A stretch of 51,535 nt of DNA, taken from NCBI RefSeq assembly GCF_016595495.1, contig NZ_JAENIM010000020.1:1-51535 (forward strand). The letters run 5' to 3'. The notes under the pieces were generated by a model. The model was not told the DNA's origin and made no database searches. It was given only the letters and a program-made list of their open reading frames with translations. Of the stretch, positions 44,224-51,535 are shown in pieces (the first letter of the stretch is position 1; each line of letters begins with the position of its first letter). This stretch comes from Persicirhabdus sediminis. GTDB taxonomy: Bacteria; Verrucomicrobiota; Verrucomicrobiia; Verrucomicrobiales; Akkermansiaceae. Position numbers and translations under genes: made by a program.

Positions 44224-45498
44224 ATGAGCAGGCAATATTCCATCTTTGGCGAGCAACTAGGGCAAGGCAGCGGCATTGAAGAGCTGATGGACGACCTTGG
44301 CCACGCGCTGGCATCAGGTGGTGATGAGGTAAAAATGCTAGGTGGTGGCCAGCCAGCTCATATCCCTGAGATGAATGCTATCTGGCGGCGCAGAATGGAA
44401 GAAATCCTCGAGGCGCCTGCTGAGCTCGATAGCATGCTCTGTAACTACGATCCACCACGTGGCAAACCAGCATTCCTCGCCGCACTGGCAAAAATCCTGC
44501 GCGAAAATTTCGGCTGGAATATCACCGAGAAAAACCTCGCCGTCACTAACGGTGGGCAAAGCGCATTCTTCTTTCTCTTTAACCTGCTAGCTGGAAAACA
44601 CGCTGACGGCAGCACCAAAGAGATCCTTCTGCCTCTCGTTCCCGAGTACATTGGCTACGCTAACCAATCCGTAAGCGAGTCATTTTTCCGCGCCACACCG
44701 CCGAAGATAGAAACTATTGGCAAACACCAATTCAAATACCGCGTTGATTTCGACCAGCTAGAAATTAAGCAAAACACTGCAGCCATCTGCGTTTCCCGCC
44801 CAACAAACCCAACTGGAAACGTCCTAACGGACAATGAAATTGCTAAACTCGCAAAGCTGGCTGAAGAAAATAACATCCCGCTGATTATCGATAACGCCTA
44901 CGGTGCGCCGTTTCCTAACATCATCTTTAGCGAAGCTAACCCAGTGTGGAACGAAAACATCATTCTCACACTCAGCTTATCTAAGTTAGGCCTGCCAGGC
45001 ACGCGCACCGGCATCATCATAGCCGACGAACAAACAGCCGCCGCCATCACCTCGATGACCGCCGTCATTGGCTTAGCTAACAGCAACATTGGCCAGGCGC
45101 TCTTAGAGCCACTCATGCGCAGTGGAGAAATCCTCCAGCTGAGCAAACAGATCGTACAGCCATTTTACCTAGAGAAATCCAAGCTCGCCCAACAATGGGT
45201 TCACGAGGCCTTTGATGAGCAAACACCATATCGCATCCACCTCAGTGAAGGCGCGCTCTTCCTCTGGCTGTGGTTTGAAGGCCTACCTATCAGCTCTGCG
45301 GAACTCTACGAAAGACTCAAAAAACGCGGCGTGCTCATTATCTCAGGCCACTACTTTTTCTTTGGTCTCGAGCACAGCGACTGGCAGCACCAACACGAGT
45401 GCCTGCGCATGACATTCACCATGGATGAAGCGACCGTCAAAGACGGCATCCGCATCATCGCTGAGGAAGTCGGGCGAGCCTATGCTCAAGCTCGCTAG
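44224..45498 (+). CDS. avtA: Valine--pyruvate aminotransferase
   Basis: PLP-dependent class I/II aminotransferase converting valine and pyruvate to 2-oxoisovalerate and alanine. The 424-residue protein follows AvtA closely: YSIFGEQLGQGSGIEELMDD, MLGGGQPAHIPEMNAIW, NYDPPRGKPAFLAAL, RPTNPTGNV, IDNAYGAPFP and the PLP lysine in SLSKLGLPGTRTG (about residue 257). Start and length fit the family. It is convergent with parA with only five bases between stop codons and no terminator hairpin, so the two transcripts probably overlap. Confidence 0.95.
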   Translation: MSRQYSIFGEQLGQGSGIEELMDDLGHALASGGDEVKMLGGGQPAHIPEMNAIWRRRMEEILEAPAELDSMLCNYDPPRGKPAFLAALAKILRENFGWNITEKNLAVTNGGQSAFFFLFNLLAGKHADGSTKEILLPLVPEYIGYANQSVSESFFRATPPKIETIGKHQFKYRVDFDQLEIKQNTAAICVSRPTNPTGNVLTDNEIAKLAKLAEENNIPLIIDNAYGAPFPNIIFSEANPVWNENIILTLSLSKLGLPGTRTGIIIADEQTAAAITSMTAVIGLANSNIGQALLEPLMRSGEILQLSKQIVQPFYLEKSKLAQQWVHEAFDEQTPYRIHLSEGALFLWLWFEGLPISSAELYERLKKRGVLIISGHYFFFGLEHSDWQHQHECLRMTFTMDEATVKDGIRIIAEEVGRAYAQAR

Positions 45499-45503
45499 AA
45501 AAA

Positions 45504-46271
45504 CTAACGGTGGCGGCGAATGAACTCGTTCGCCATCGCTCTGTATGCCTTGGCGCCATGGCCATAAGGGTCATGTTGGAAGATCGTCTTGCCGTGGCTA
45601 GGCGCTTCACCGATACGGATCGACCTAGGAATCACTGATTTATAGATCTGCTCAGGGAAATAGTTCCTCACCTCTTCTACCACCTGATGAGATAGATTGG
45701 TGCGTGAATCAAACATCGTCATCACAATACCTTCTAACATCAGCCCTTCATTGGCACCAGAATCGCGGATCTGCTCGATCACTTGAACAATCTTGGCAAG
45801 CCCTTCCAGACCAAACCACTCACACTGCAATGGGATGAGAATTTCATCCGCGGCAGCCAGAGCCGAGGTCATCAGCACACCCAGTGATGGCGGTGTATCT
45901 ATGATACAAAAATCAAACTGATCATCCTCTTTCAGCTGGCTAACAACTTTACCTAAGCGAGTAAGATGGTCATCCATGCGGGCCATCTCGATCTCCACGC
46001 CAGCTAGATCCATATCAGATGGAATGACACTCAGCTTGCGCTGGCCAGAATCGATGATTTTATCCGCGACGCGCGCAGTGCCTATCAGCGGATGATACAT
46101 TGATCCTTCGCCATCAGGCTCCAGTCCAAGCCCACTTGTAGCGTTCGCCTGAGGATCTAAATCAATAAGTAACACCCTCTTACCCCTAGCAGCTAGGGCA
46201 GCAGACAAATTGATTGAGGTGGTGGTTTTCCCCACTCCTCCTTTTTGGTTGGCTATGGCAACGACTTTCAT
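45504..46271 (-). CDS. parA: ParA/Soj-family chromosome-partitioning ATPase
   Basis: A 255-residue deviant Walker A ATPase: KGGVGKTTTSIN (about residues 10-21), DLDPQANATSGLG, CIIDTPPSLG (about 120) and the C-terminal EAPSHGKTIFQHDPYGHGA segment typical of Soj. Such proteins move ParB-parS complexes on the nucleoid. No parB gene and no parS-like TGTTTCACGTGAAACA site were found in the window, so its partner lies elsewhere. Single gene, divergent from the SNF2 helicase. Confidence 0.95.
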   Translation of the reverse strand: MKVVAIANQKGGVGKTTTSINLSAALAARGKRVLLIDLDPQANATSGLGLEPDGEGSMYHPLIGTARVADKIIDSGQRKLSVIPSDMDLAGVEIEMARMDDHLTRLGKVVSQLKEDDQFDFCIIDTPPSLGVLMTSALAAADEILIPLQCEWFGLEGLAKIVQVIEQIRDSGANEGLMLEGIVMTMFDSRTNLSHQVVEEVRNYFPEQIYKSVIPRSIRIGEAPSHGKTIFQHDPYGHGAKAYRAMANEFIRRHR

Positions 46272-46443
46272 AGGTATTCAGCCGCCACAACATGCCTCAT
46301 GCAGGGCCACTTCTAAAAGCTCAAAGTTTATCATCTTCTCATATTTTCTCACAAATCGCTAATATTCAGCCAGCTAAGCTAATTTCCAGTCGAGATTCTC
46401 ACTTCAGACTTGATTCACAAATATGTAAAATCACATTCACTGC

Positions 46444-49400
46444 ATGGAAATCACCGAAGAATGGATTGGCAAATCAGCTGGCTGGAAAGCGCTCAAAGCT
46501 GGCCGGCTCATCGCCAAACAGAACTCTGTATTCGACTGCACCCGCAAAGGCAACTTGTTTCAGGGATTCCGCAAGGTAGCTAACAAAAAGATGCGCCTTG
46601 TAGTAGATGTCAAAGGTCCTTTCTCAATAAAAAACTCCTGCTCCTGCCCGATCAGTCGGTCAACCGGAGCGCTCTGTGAACATGCCGTCGCCCTCATGCT
46701 TAGCTGTCTTTGGGGAAATGAAAGCGCTGCAAAAAAGCCAGCGAGCCCAAAGAAAGACTCGTCGCCAGCAGCAAAAACCAGCCAGCCAGCTATCGTTCCG
46801 GGTGATTTCTCCCCGCTTCAACTCACATTTCCACCCAACCTGAGCGCCGCCTTACACAAAAAATCAGTCAATATACGTATCGCTCCAGCCAGTAACGCCG
46901 AACTCCACCCAGCGGATCTCGCTCTAGCCAGCTGGCTTCATAAAAATACCGGCAGCACAAAAGCGCCCCCAATCCTCGCTCTCAACGCCTCATTGATCGC
47001 CAGCCTGCTGCCAGCTCTGGTAGATCACCCACGCCTCACCGCTGGCGACCAGCCACTATCTATCAGGCAAAGCCTCATCAGAATCCCCGTCGAGCTGAGC
47101 CATGCCAAGCAGCTAACTCAGATCCAGCTGGCTGACCACGCCCACGATGCCATTTACTTTTTTGATAGCCAGTTAGTCGTCTGGGATGCGGCACAACAAT
47201 CATTGCTCGTCAACGAACAACAAGCAGGCCAAGGCGACAGCAACGACCAATCACTACAGCAGCTCGCGAAAGGAAACTCAGTGCCGATTCCTACCGCACA
47301 ATTCCTGCAAATGGCGGACGCGCTGCAGATGGTATTCCAGCTGCCCGATGACCTTGGCGGGCTCAAAGTATCAGCCGCCCAGCCGACATTCCACCTCCTG
47401 CTAGAAGGCTCAACTCGCGCGCTGCAGGCTAGGCTTTACGCCAATTACCCTGAAGGCAAACGCGTACAGATTGGCAATCCGAAATCAAAACGCGGACAAT
47501 TCCCTATCAGCGCTAGCGATACTGATTGGCTCACCGCCAATGATGACGCCGAGCTCGTCGCCCGCGCTCAACTACTGGCAGCTGGTTTCCAGCTGATAGA
47601 TAGTGCTGGCAACTTTGTGCTGCGAGGAGAGAACGAAACCATGGTCTTTCTCACCTCCACCCTGCCTGAGTTAGAAAAATCATGGCAAGTTGAGTTCCAC
47701 GAGAGGTTGGCTAACATCAATAGCAAACTAGCTAGAATTACTCCTAACATCGACTTCCAAGGAAGCGGTGAAGACTGGCTAGCCTTTGATTGCAACTGGC
47801 AATCTAGCGACGGCAGCCAAATTGACCGCGAACAAATTCGCCGCATGTTGCAGATGGGTCAGCGCAGTGTGAAACTCGCTAATGGCAAACAAGCCGTGCT
47901 ATCAGAGTTTGACGCCCAAACAATGGACGCACTGCTCTACGACACCGCCCCCGAACAAGAAGACGGACATTTTATCGTCGCAAAAAACCAAGCTGCCTAC
48001 CTGCGCAGTTTGAAAGCCCACTACACTGGCAAATCTGAGACACCTGAAGTGGCTGTCCCTGCTCTACCAAGCCAGCTAGAATCCACCCTGCGAGACTACC
48101 AGAAACAAGGTGTCGAGTGGCTCTACCAAAAAGCCACTAGCGATGGCGCTGCTTTGTTAGCCGACGACATGGGTCTGGGAAAAACCATTCAAACACTGAG
48201 CTTCATCCAGCTCTGGCAAATGCAGAAAGATCAGCAAAAACCAGCGCTCATCGTTTGCCCTTCCTCCTTGTTAGCCAACTGGCGAGATGAGTCAGCACGC
48301 TTTACCCCAGAGCTTGATGTCATCGTCATGCACGGGCCAAAACGCAAAGCAAACTTTGAGCTGATAGAAAGCGCCCAGCTCGTCATTACCAGCTACGCAT
48401 TGCTAGCCCGCGACATCAAACAATACCAAGAGATAGAATTTTCCACCATCGCACTGGACGAGGCCAGCCTGATCCGCAACCCAGATACACAAATTGCCAA
48501 AGCCGTGCGCAAAGTATCAGCCAGCTCACGCGTCGCCCTATCAGGTACTCCGATTGAAAATGGTCTTCGTGATTTATGGTCAATCTATCAATTCCTCCTA
48601 CCAGGCTATCTAGGCGCGCAAAAAGACTTCCGCGAACGCTATGAAAAACCCTGCAGCGGTGAGAATGCCGACCCACAACTGATGCAGCGCTTACGCTGGC
48701 GCACCGAGCCATTCATGATGCGCCGCACTAAAGATGTGGTCGCCAAAGATCTACCAGCCAAAATCGAATCTGTCATTTGGTGTGAACCTAGTGATAGCCA
48801 GCGCCAAACCTATCAGGAAATCCTGCGCAGCGGTAATGCCAAGATTGACGAAATGAAAAAATCAGCCAGCCAGGGAGCTCGCCGCATGGCCATGCTTACC
48901 ACCTTGCTGCGACTGCGCCAGAGCTGCTGTGACCTGCGCCTGCTAGATAAAAACCTCGAACTAGAGCTCGCCCAATCATCAGCCAAACTCACCCGCCTCC
49001 TTGAGCTGCTAGAAGAAGCTCAAGCAGGTGACCACCGGGTGATCGTCTTTAGCCAGTTCACCTCCATGCTTGGCCTCATCCGCGACGCGTTAGACAGCCA
49101 AGACATCGACTATTGCTACCTAGATGGAGCCACACGTGATCGCGATGCCGCCGTCAAACGATTCCAAAAATCAGACGGTCCGCCAGTTTTCCTCATCAGC
49201 TTGAAAGCCGGTGGCTACGGTCTCAACCTAACGGCAGCAGACACAGTGGTATTATTTGATCCATGGTGGAACCCAGCCGTAGAAGCTCAAGCGGCTGATC
49301 GGATTCACCGTATCGGCCAGACCAAACCAGCCACCATCTATCGCTTCGCCACACGGGGTACCGTTGAGGAGAAAATTCTCAAATTACAGGAGAAGAAACG

Positions 49401-49488
49401 CGCGGTGATAGATGCTACCATTGGTGACGAAAATAAACCGATGATGACTGGCCTCAGCGAGCAAGACCTTGAGTCACTCATCGGCTAG
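46444..49488 (+). CDS. SNF2-family helicase with SWIM zinc finger
   Basis: A 1014-residue ATPase. An N-terminal SWIM finger (CSCPISRSTGALCEH, about residues 64-78) is followed by a middle region without clear domains. The SNF2 core (about 550-1000) has ADDMGLGKTIQ (motif I), LDEASLIRNP (motif II), ALSGTPIENGLRDLWS (III), SQFTSMLGL (IV), LKAGGYGLNL (V) and DRIHRIGQ (VI). Motif II is DEAS instead of the usual DEAH/DEAQ, which may affect ATP coupling. Such bacterial proteins remodel protein-DNA or transcription complexes; the substrate is unknown. Confidence 0.92.
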   Translation: MEITEEWIGKSAGWKALKAGRLIAKQNSVFDCTRKGNLFQGFRKVANKKMRLVVDVKGPFSIKNSCSCPISRSTGALCEHAVALMLSCLWGNESAAKKPASPKKDSSPAAKTSQPAIVPGDFSPLQLTFPPNLSAALHKKSVNIRIAPASNAELHPADLALASWLHKNTGSTKAPPILALNASLIASLLPALVDHPRLTAGDQPLSIRQSLIRIPVELSHAKQLTQIQLADHAHDAIYFFDSQLVVWDAAQQSLLVNEQQAGQGDSNDQSLQQLAKGNSVPIPTAQFLQMADALQMVFQLPDDLGGLKVSAAQPTFHLLLEGSTRALQARLYANYPEGKRVQIGNPKSKRGQFPISASDTDWLTANDDAELVARAQLLAAGFQLIDSAGNFVLRGENETMVFLTSTLPELEKSWQVEFHERLANINSKLARITPNIDFQGSGEDWLAFDCNWQSSDGSQIDREQIRRMLQMGQRSVKLANGKQAVLSEFDAQTMDALLYDTAPEQEDGHFIVAKNQAAYLRSLKAHYTGKSETPEVAVPALPSQLESTLRDYQKQGVEWLYQKATSDGAALLADDMGLGKTIQTLSFIQLWQMQKDQQKPALIVCPSSLLANWRDESARFTPELDVIVMHGPKRKANFELIESAQLVITSYALLARDIKQYQEIEFSTIALDEASLIRNPDTQIAKAVRKVSASSRVALSGTPIENGLRDLWSIYQFLLPGYLGAQKDFRERYEKPCSGENADPQLMQRLRWRTEPFMMRRTKDVVAKDLPAKIESVIWCEPSDSQRQTYQEILRSGNAKIDEMKKSASQGARRMAMLTTLLRLRQSCCDLRLLDKNLELELAQSSAKLTRLLELLEEAQAGDHRVIVFSQFTSMLGLIRDALDSQDIDYCYLDGATRDRDAAVKRFQKSDGPPVFLISLKAGGYGLNLTAADTVVLFDPWWNPAVEAQAADRIHRIGQTKPATIYRFATRGTVEEKILKLQEKKRAVIDATIGDENKPMMTGLSEQDLESLIG

Positions 49489-49535
49489 CCGTGCCTAGCT
49501 GGATGGACCAAGTGTGATTGTTAGCATCTACTAGT

Positions 49536-49611
49536 CAGCTGGATCGTCCAGCTGGCACACCGGCGAGCAGATTTGCATTGAAAATTGCAAATTCTCCACT
49601 AAAACTCGCCG
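49536..49611 (+). promoter_or_regulatory. Hairpin leader of serS
   Basis: Between the SNF2 and serS genes lie CAGCTGGA-TCG-TCCAGCTG (49536-49554) and a nested pair: outer CGGCGAG/CTCGCCG (49561-49567/49605-49611) around inner ATTTGCA/TGCAAAT (49571-49577/49586-49592). The outer stem ends four bases before the serS ATG, so it could control access to the start. No T-box signature is present. Confidence 0.45.
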
Positions 49612-49615
49612 CGTC

Positions 49616-50884
49616 ATGCTCGATATCAAAGCCATCCGAGAGAATGCTGAAGCCATCAAAGAGCGCCTTGCCACCCGCGGTGGTGAAGCTCACTTGCTCA
49701 TTGATGAGGTCCTTCGCTGCGACGAAGCTCGCCGCGCCGCCGAAACTGAAAAGCAACAGCTGCAAAGTCAGCGCAAGCAGATTTCCAAACAAATCGGCAT
49801 GCTGCGCTCGAAAGGTGAAGACAGCTCAGCCATTGAAGCCGAGGTGAAAGCCATTGGTGAAAAAATCAAGGCTCTCGATGTCGACTCTGAGACAGCTGGC
49901 ACACGCCAAACTGAGCTGCTGCTCAACATTCCTAACCTACCGCACGACGGCTGCCCAGTAGGCGCCGACGAAGACTCTAACCCAGAGATCCGCGTATGGG
50001 GTGAAAAGCCTGCGGTGGAAAATGCTAAAGATCACTTAGAGATTGCTACAGAGCTTGGGCTCATCGATTTCGAAGCTGCTGCTCGCATCACAGGATCTGG
50101 TTTTGCCCTCTACCGAGGCAAAGGTGCCCGCCTCGAGCGCGCGCTCATCAGCTTCTTGCTAGATACTCAAACAGAAGAACACGGCTACGAAGAACTCAAC
50201 GTTCCTCACATCATTCGCCGCGAATGTATGGAGGGAACTGGTCAGCTGCCAAAGTTTGAAGACGACATGTACGGCATCGAGGAAAATAGCATGTTCCTCG
50301 CTCCTACTGCCGAGGTGCCAGTCACTAACATTTACCGTGAGACATTGCTGCAGCAAGACCAACTTCCTGTCAAACTCACCGCTCACACTCCATGTTTCCG
50401 CCGTGAAGCAGGCAGCGCAGGCCGTGATAACAAAGGCATCATCCGCACCCACCAGTTTGATAAAGTGGAACTCGTGCAGATCGTCAATCCTGCCGAGTCA
50501 GCCGCTGTACTCGAAGAACTAACTGGCCACGCTGAAGCTATCCTGCAAAAACTCGGCCTGCACTACCGTGTGATCGAGCTCTGCACTGGCGACATCGGCT
50601 TCTCAGCTGAACGCACCTACGACATCGAAGTATGGGCACCAGGACAAGGCAAGTACCTAGAAGTTTCATCATGCTCTAACTTCGGTGACTATCAGGCACG
50701 CCGCATGCGCCTGCGCTACAAAGATGAAGATGGCAAAAACCAATTCTGCCACACACTCAACGGCAGCGGCACCGCACTTCCTCGCCTCTACGTTGCTCTG
50801 CTAGAGCAATACCAGCAAGCTGATGGATCTGTGAAAATCCCTGAAGCCCTAGTTCCTTACTTCCGCGCCGAAGAGATCCGCTAG
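49616..50884 (+). CDS. serS: Serine--tRNA ligase
   Basis: Class II synthetase charging tRNA-Ser and tRNA-Sec. The 422-residue protein has the N-terminal coiled-coil arm (residues about 1-105, MLDIKAIRENAEAIKERLAT onward), motif 2 (CFRREAGSAGRDNKGIIR, with HQFDKVEL) and motif 3 (LNGSGTALPRLYVALLEQ). Length and both ends are normal. It starts at ATG directly after a hairpin leader and without a Shine-Dalgarno, and ends at a strong palindromic terminator. Confidence 0.97.
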   Translation: MLDIKAIRENAEAIKERLATRGGEAHLLIDEVLRCDEARRAAETEKQQLQSQRKQISKQIGMLRSKGEDSSAIEAEVKAIGEKIKALDVDSETAGTRQTELLLNIPNLPHDGCPVGADEDSNPEIRVWGEKPAVENAKDHLEIATELGLIDFEAAARITGSGFALYRGKGARLERALISFLLDTQTEEHGYEELNVPHIIRRECMEGTGQLPKFEDDMYGIEENSMFLAPTAEVPVTNIYRETLLQQDQLPVKLTAHTPCFRREAGSAGRDNKGIIRTHQFDKVELVQIVNPAESAAVLEELTGHAEAILQKLGLHYRVIELCTGDIGFSAERTYDIEVWAPGQGKYLEVSSCSNFGDYQARRMRLRYKDEDGKNQFCHTLNGSGTALPRLYVALLEQYQQADGSVKIPEALVPYFRAEEIR

Positions 50885-50916
50885 AAATTTCCAGCCAGCT
50901 GGAAACCATCCATTTC

Positions 50917-50951
50917 AAAAAGCACCGAGCCAGCTGGCTCGGTGCTTTTTT
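50917..50951 (+). terminator. Perfect-palindrome terminator of serS
   Basis: A 26-bp perfect palindrome centred on CCAGCTGG (50921-50946) is flanked by four A and a run of T, forming a stem with no separate loop sequence; the hairpin tip would open to about four bases. It is usable on both strands. Confidence 0.9.
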
Positions 50952-50997
50952 ATTGCACAAAAGATGCCCCGCATAACTTCCTCTGAGATTTCTAGCG

Positions 50998-51030
50998 AAA
51001 AAAAGCACCGACCACTAGTGGCCGGTGCTT
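50998..51030 (-). terminator. Terminator facing the IS3 element
   Basis: AAGCACCG-A-CCACT pairs with AGTGG-C-CGGTGCTT (one mismatch), followed on the minus strand by seven T. It shares the GCACCG stem sequence with the serS terminator about 80 bp away and would stop transcription coming out of the IS element. Confidence 0.85.
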
Positions 51031-51112
51031 AAAATTATTAGCCACCAACTACATCAACTGGCAGCTATCGTTAGCAAATTACTTATTGCTTCATGAGCAG
51101 GCTAACCTGATA

Positions 51113-51181
51113 GCTCTAGCTGACTCATTCGACGATAAAAATCAGAGGAGGTTTACTGTACGAAATTTGAGAGAAAGATCA
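51113..51181 (+). mobile_element. Remnant of an inverted IS3-family end
   Basis: This 69-bp stretch is an inverted, diverged copy of the first 69 bp of the neighbouring IS end (51185-51253): 56 of 69 positions agree by eye. It includes the terminal repeat (23 of 25) and a part matching the last transposase codons, with the stop codon changed (TAA to TCA). It is best read as the 3' end of an older, mostly lost IS3-type copy pointing the opposite way. Confidence 0.65.
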
Positions 51182-51209
51182 GCGTGATCTTCCCCTCAAA
51201 TTTCGTACA
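51157..51209. repeat. Tail-to-tail IS3 terminal repeats separated by 3 bp
   Basis: Two 25-bp repeats beginning TGATCTT and ending CGTACA face each other across GCG. Internal stems CTGTACGAAATTTGAG/CTCAAATTTCGTACAG and AAGATCA/TGATCTT are visible. The 3-bp spacing equals the usual target duplication or circle-junction spacing of IS3-family elements. Confidence 0.85.
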
Positions 51210-51535
51210 GCAAGTCTCCTTTAATTTTTTTAGTTGAATTAGGCTGCTAGAGCAACCTGATTTTGTTTTTTGAGGTACTCAAATGGCGATATATAGCCCA
51301 GTGATGAGTGGCGTCTGTAGGTGTTATAAAAGCCCTCAATGTACTCAAAAATAGCTTTGCGAGCTAGTTCTCTGCTTGCGAAATAGCCACAGCTAGGAAG
51401 TAGTTCTGCTTTAAGTGAGCCGAAAAAACTCTCACATGTTGCATTGTCGTAGCAGTTTCCTTTGGCTGACATCGACTGCTTGAACTTATGATCTCCGAGT
51501 AACTTACGTAGTTTGCAGCTTGTGTACTGGCTGCC
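51185..51535 (-). mobile_element. IS3-family insertion sequence, right end (partial)
   Basis: The element ends at TGATCTTCCCC (51185), like the TGATCTTACCC terminus of IS3 itself. It contains the C-terminal part of an IS3-type OrfB transposase on the minus strand and continues beyond the right edge of the window, so orfA and the other end cannot be seen. Confidence 0.85.
51239..51535 (-). CDS. IS3-family transposase OrfB, C-terminal part
   Basis: The frame is open to the window edge and gives at least 98 residues: QSMSAKGNCYDNATCESFFG, then LKAELLPSCGYFASRELARK and FYNTYRRHSSLGYISPFEY. These are the hallmark C-terminal segments of the IS3 OrfB rve domain; the E of ESFF is the last residue of the DDE catalytic triad. 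The first two D residues and the upstream frameshift region lie outside the window. No stop or frameshift is seen in the visible part, so the gene may be intact. Confidence 0.93.
   Translation of the reverse strand, partial: GSQYTSCKLRKLLGDHKFKQSMSAKGNCYDNATCESFFGSLKAELLPSCGYFASRELARKAIFEYIEGFYNTYRRHSSLGYISPFEYLKKQNQVALAA

Noticed and set aside
49489-49615. T-box riboswitch before serS
   Set aside because: No specifier loop or T-box sequence is visible, and such riboswitches are essentially a Gram-positive feature.
1-51535. tRNA genes
   Set aside because: I looked for cloverleaf cues such as GGTTCGANTCC in the gaps and found none; a covariance scan could still find one.

Overview
The window looks like chromosomal DNA of a member of Verrucomicrobia (PVC group). 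The best internal clue is a perfect TGTTC-N4-GAACA element upstream of recA, the LexA motif reported for Verrucomicrobia. Supporting signs are an ECF-type sigma factor next to a large Ser/Thr kinase, a 2295-residue macroglobulin-like protein carrying a secretin-type module, DUF1802 and LptD. LptD and many lipoproteins point to a diderm envelope. Nearly every gene starts at ATG without a recognisable Shine-Dalgarno sequence. The words CAGCTG, CCAGCTAG and CTAG are extraordinarily frequent in both genes and gaps.

Layout. 1-35 is the 5' tip of a 16S rRNA gene on the minus strand, preceded by about 1.1 kb of gene-free leader with hairpins and a 15/16-bp tandem array. 1214-13901: alaS, a GYF-domain membrane protein, a cold-shock/DUF1294 protein, the giant macroglobulin-like protein, and recA with its LexA box. 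14160-19910: a metallo-beta-lactamase-fold hydrolase, a YqjD/YqjE/YqjK-like membrane trio, lptD, a nitroreductase and a DUF1287 lipoprotein. 19979-23363 (minus): an outer-membrane beta-barrel, then a glycan pair (polyprenyl-phosphate glycosyltransferase and GT39-like transferase). 23843-28770: prfC, a small unknown protein, an XRE-Fic protein with two operators over its own promoter, a DUF1456 protein, two small unknown proteins and a second 15-bp array.

28981-33304 is an operon of a YtrA-type GntR regulator, an ABC ATPase, a permease and two paralogous membrane proteins that share an FFWQ-(D/E)-SAQ signature. On the minus strand 33343-36750 holds an ankyrin lipoprotein, an ACT-domain protein, ruvB and a YcxB-like protein as one tight unit, with an M29 aminopeptidase and a DUF1802 protein beside it. 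38700-44086 (plus) holds a small membrane protein, an RmlD-like reductase, the sigma factor/kinase pair, a 558-bp C-rich hairpin-rich gap and an SH3-like lipoprotein. The window closes with avtA, parA, a SWIM-SNF2 helicase, serS behind a hairpin leader, and an IS3-family element running off the right edge.

Most of the window is housekeeping (translation, recombination, envelope assembly). The parts most worth study are the GntR-ABC-paralogue operon, the giant macroglobulin/secretin-module fusion, the structured gap at 43081-43348, the Fic promoter and the tail-to-tail IS3 junction at 51157-51209. All calls come from reading the sequence; no database search was run.
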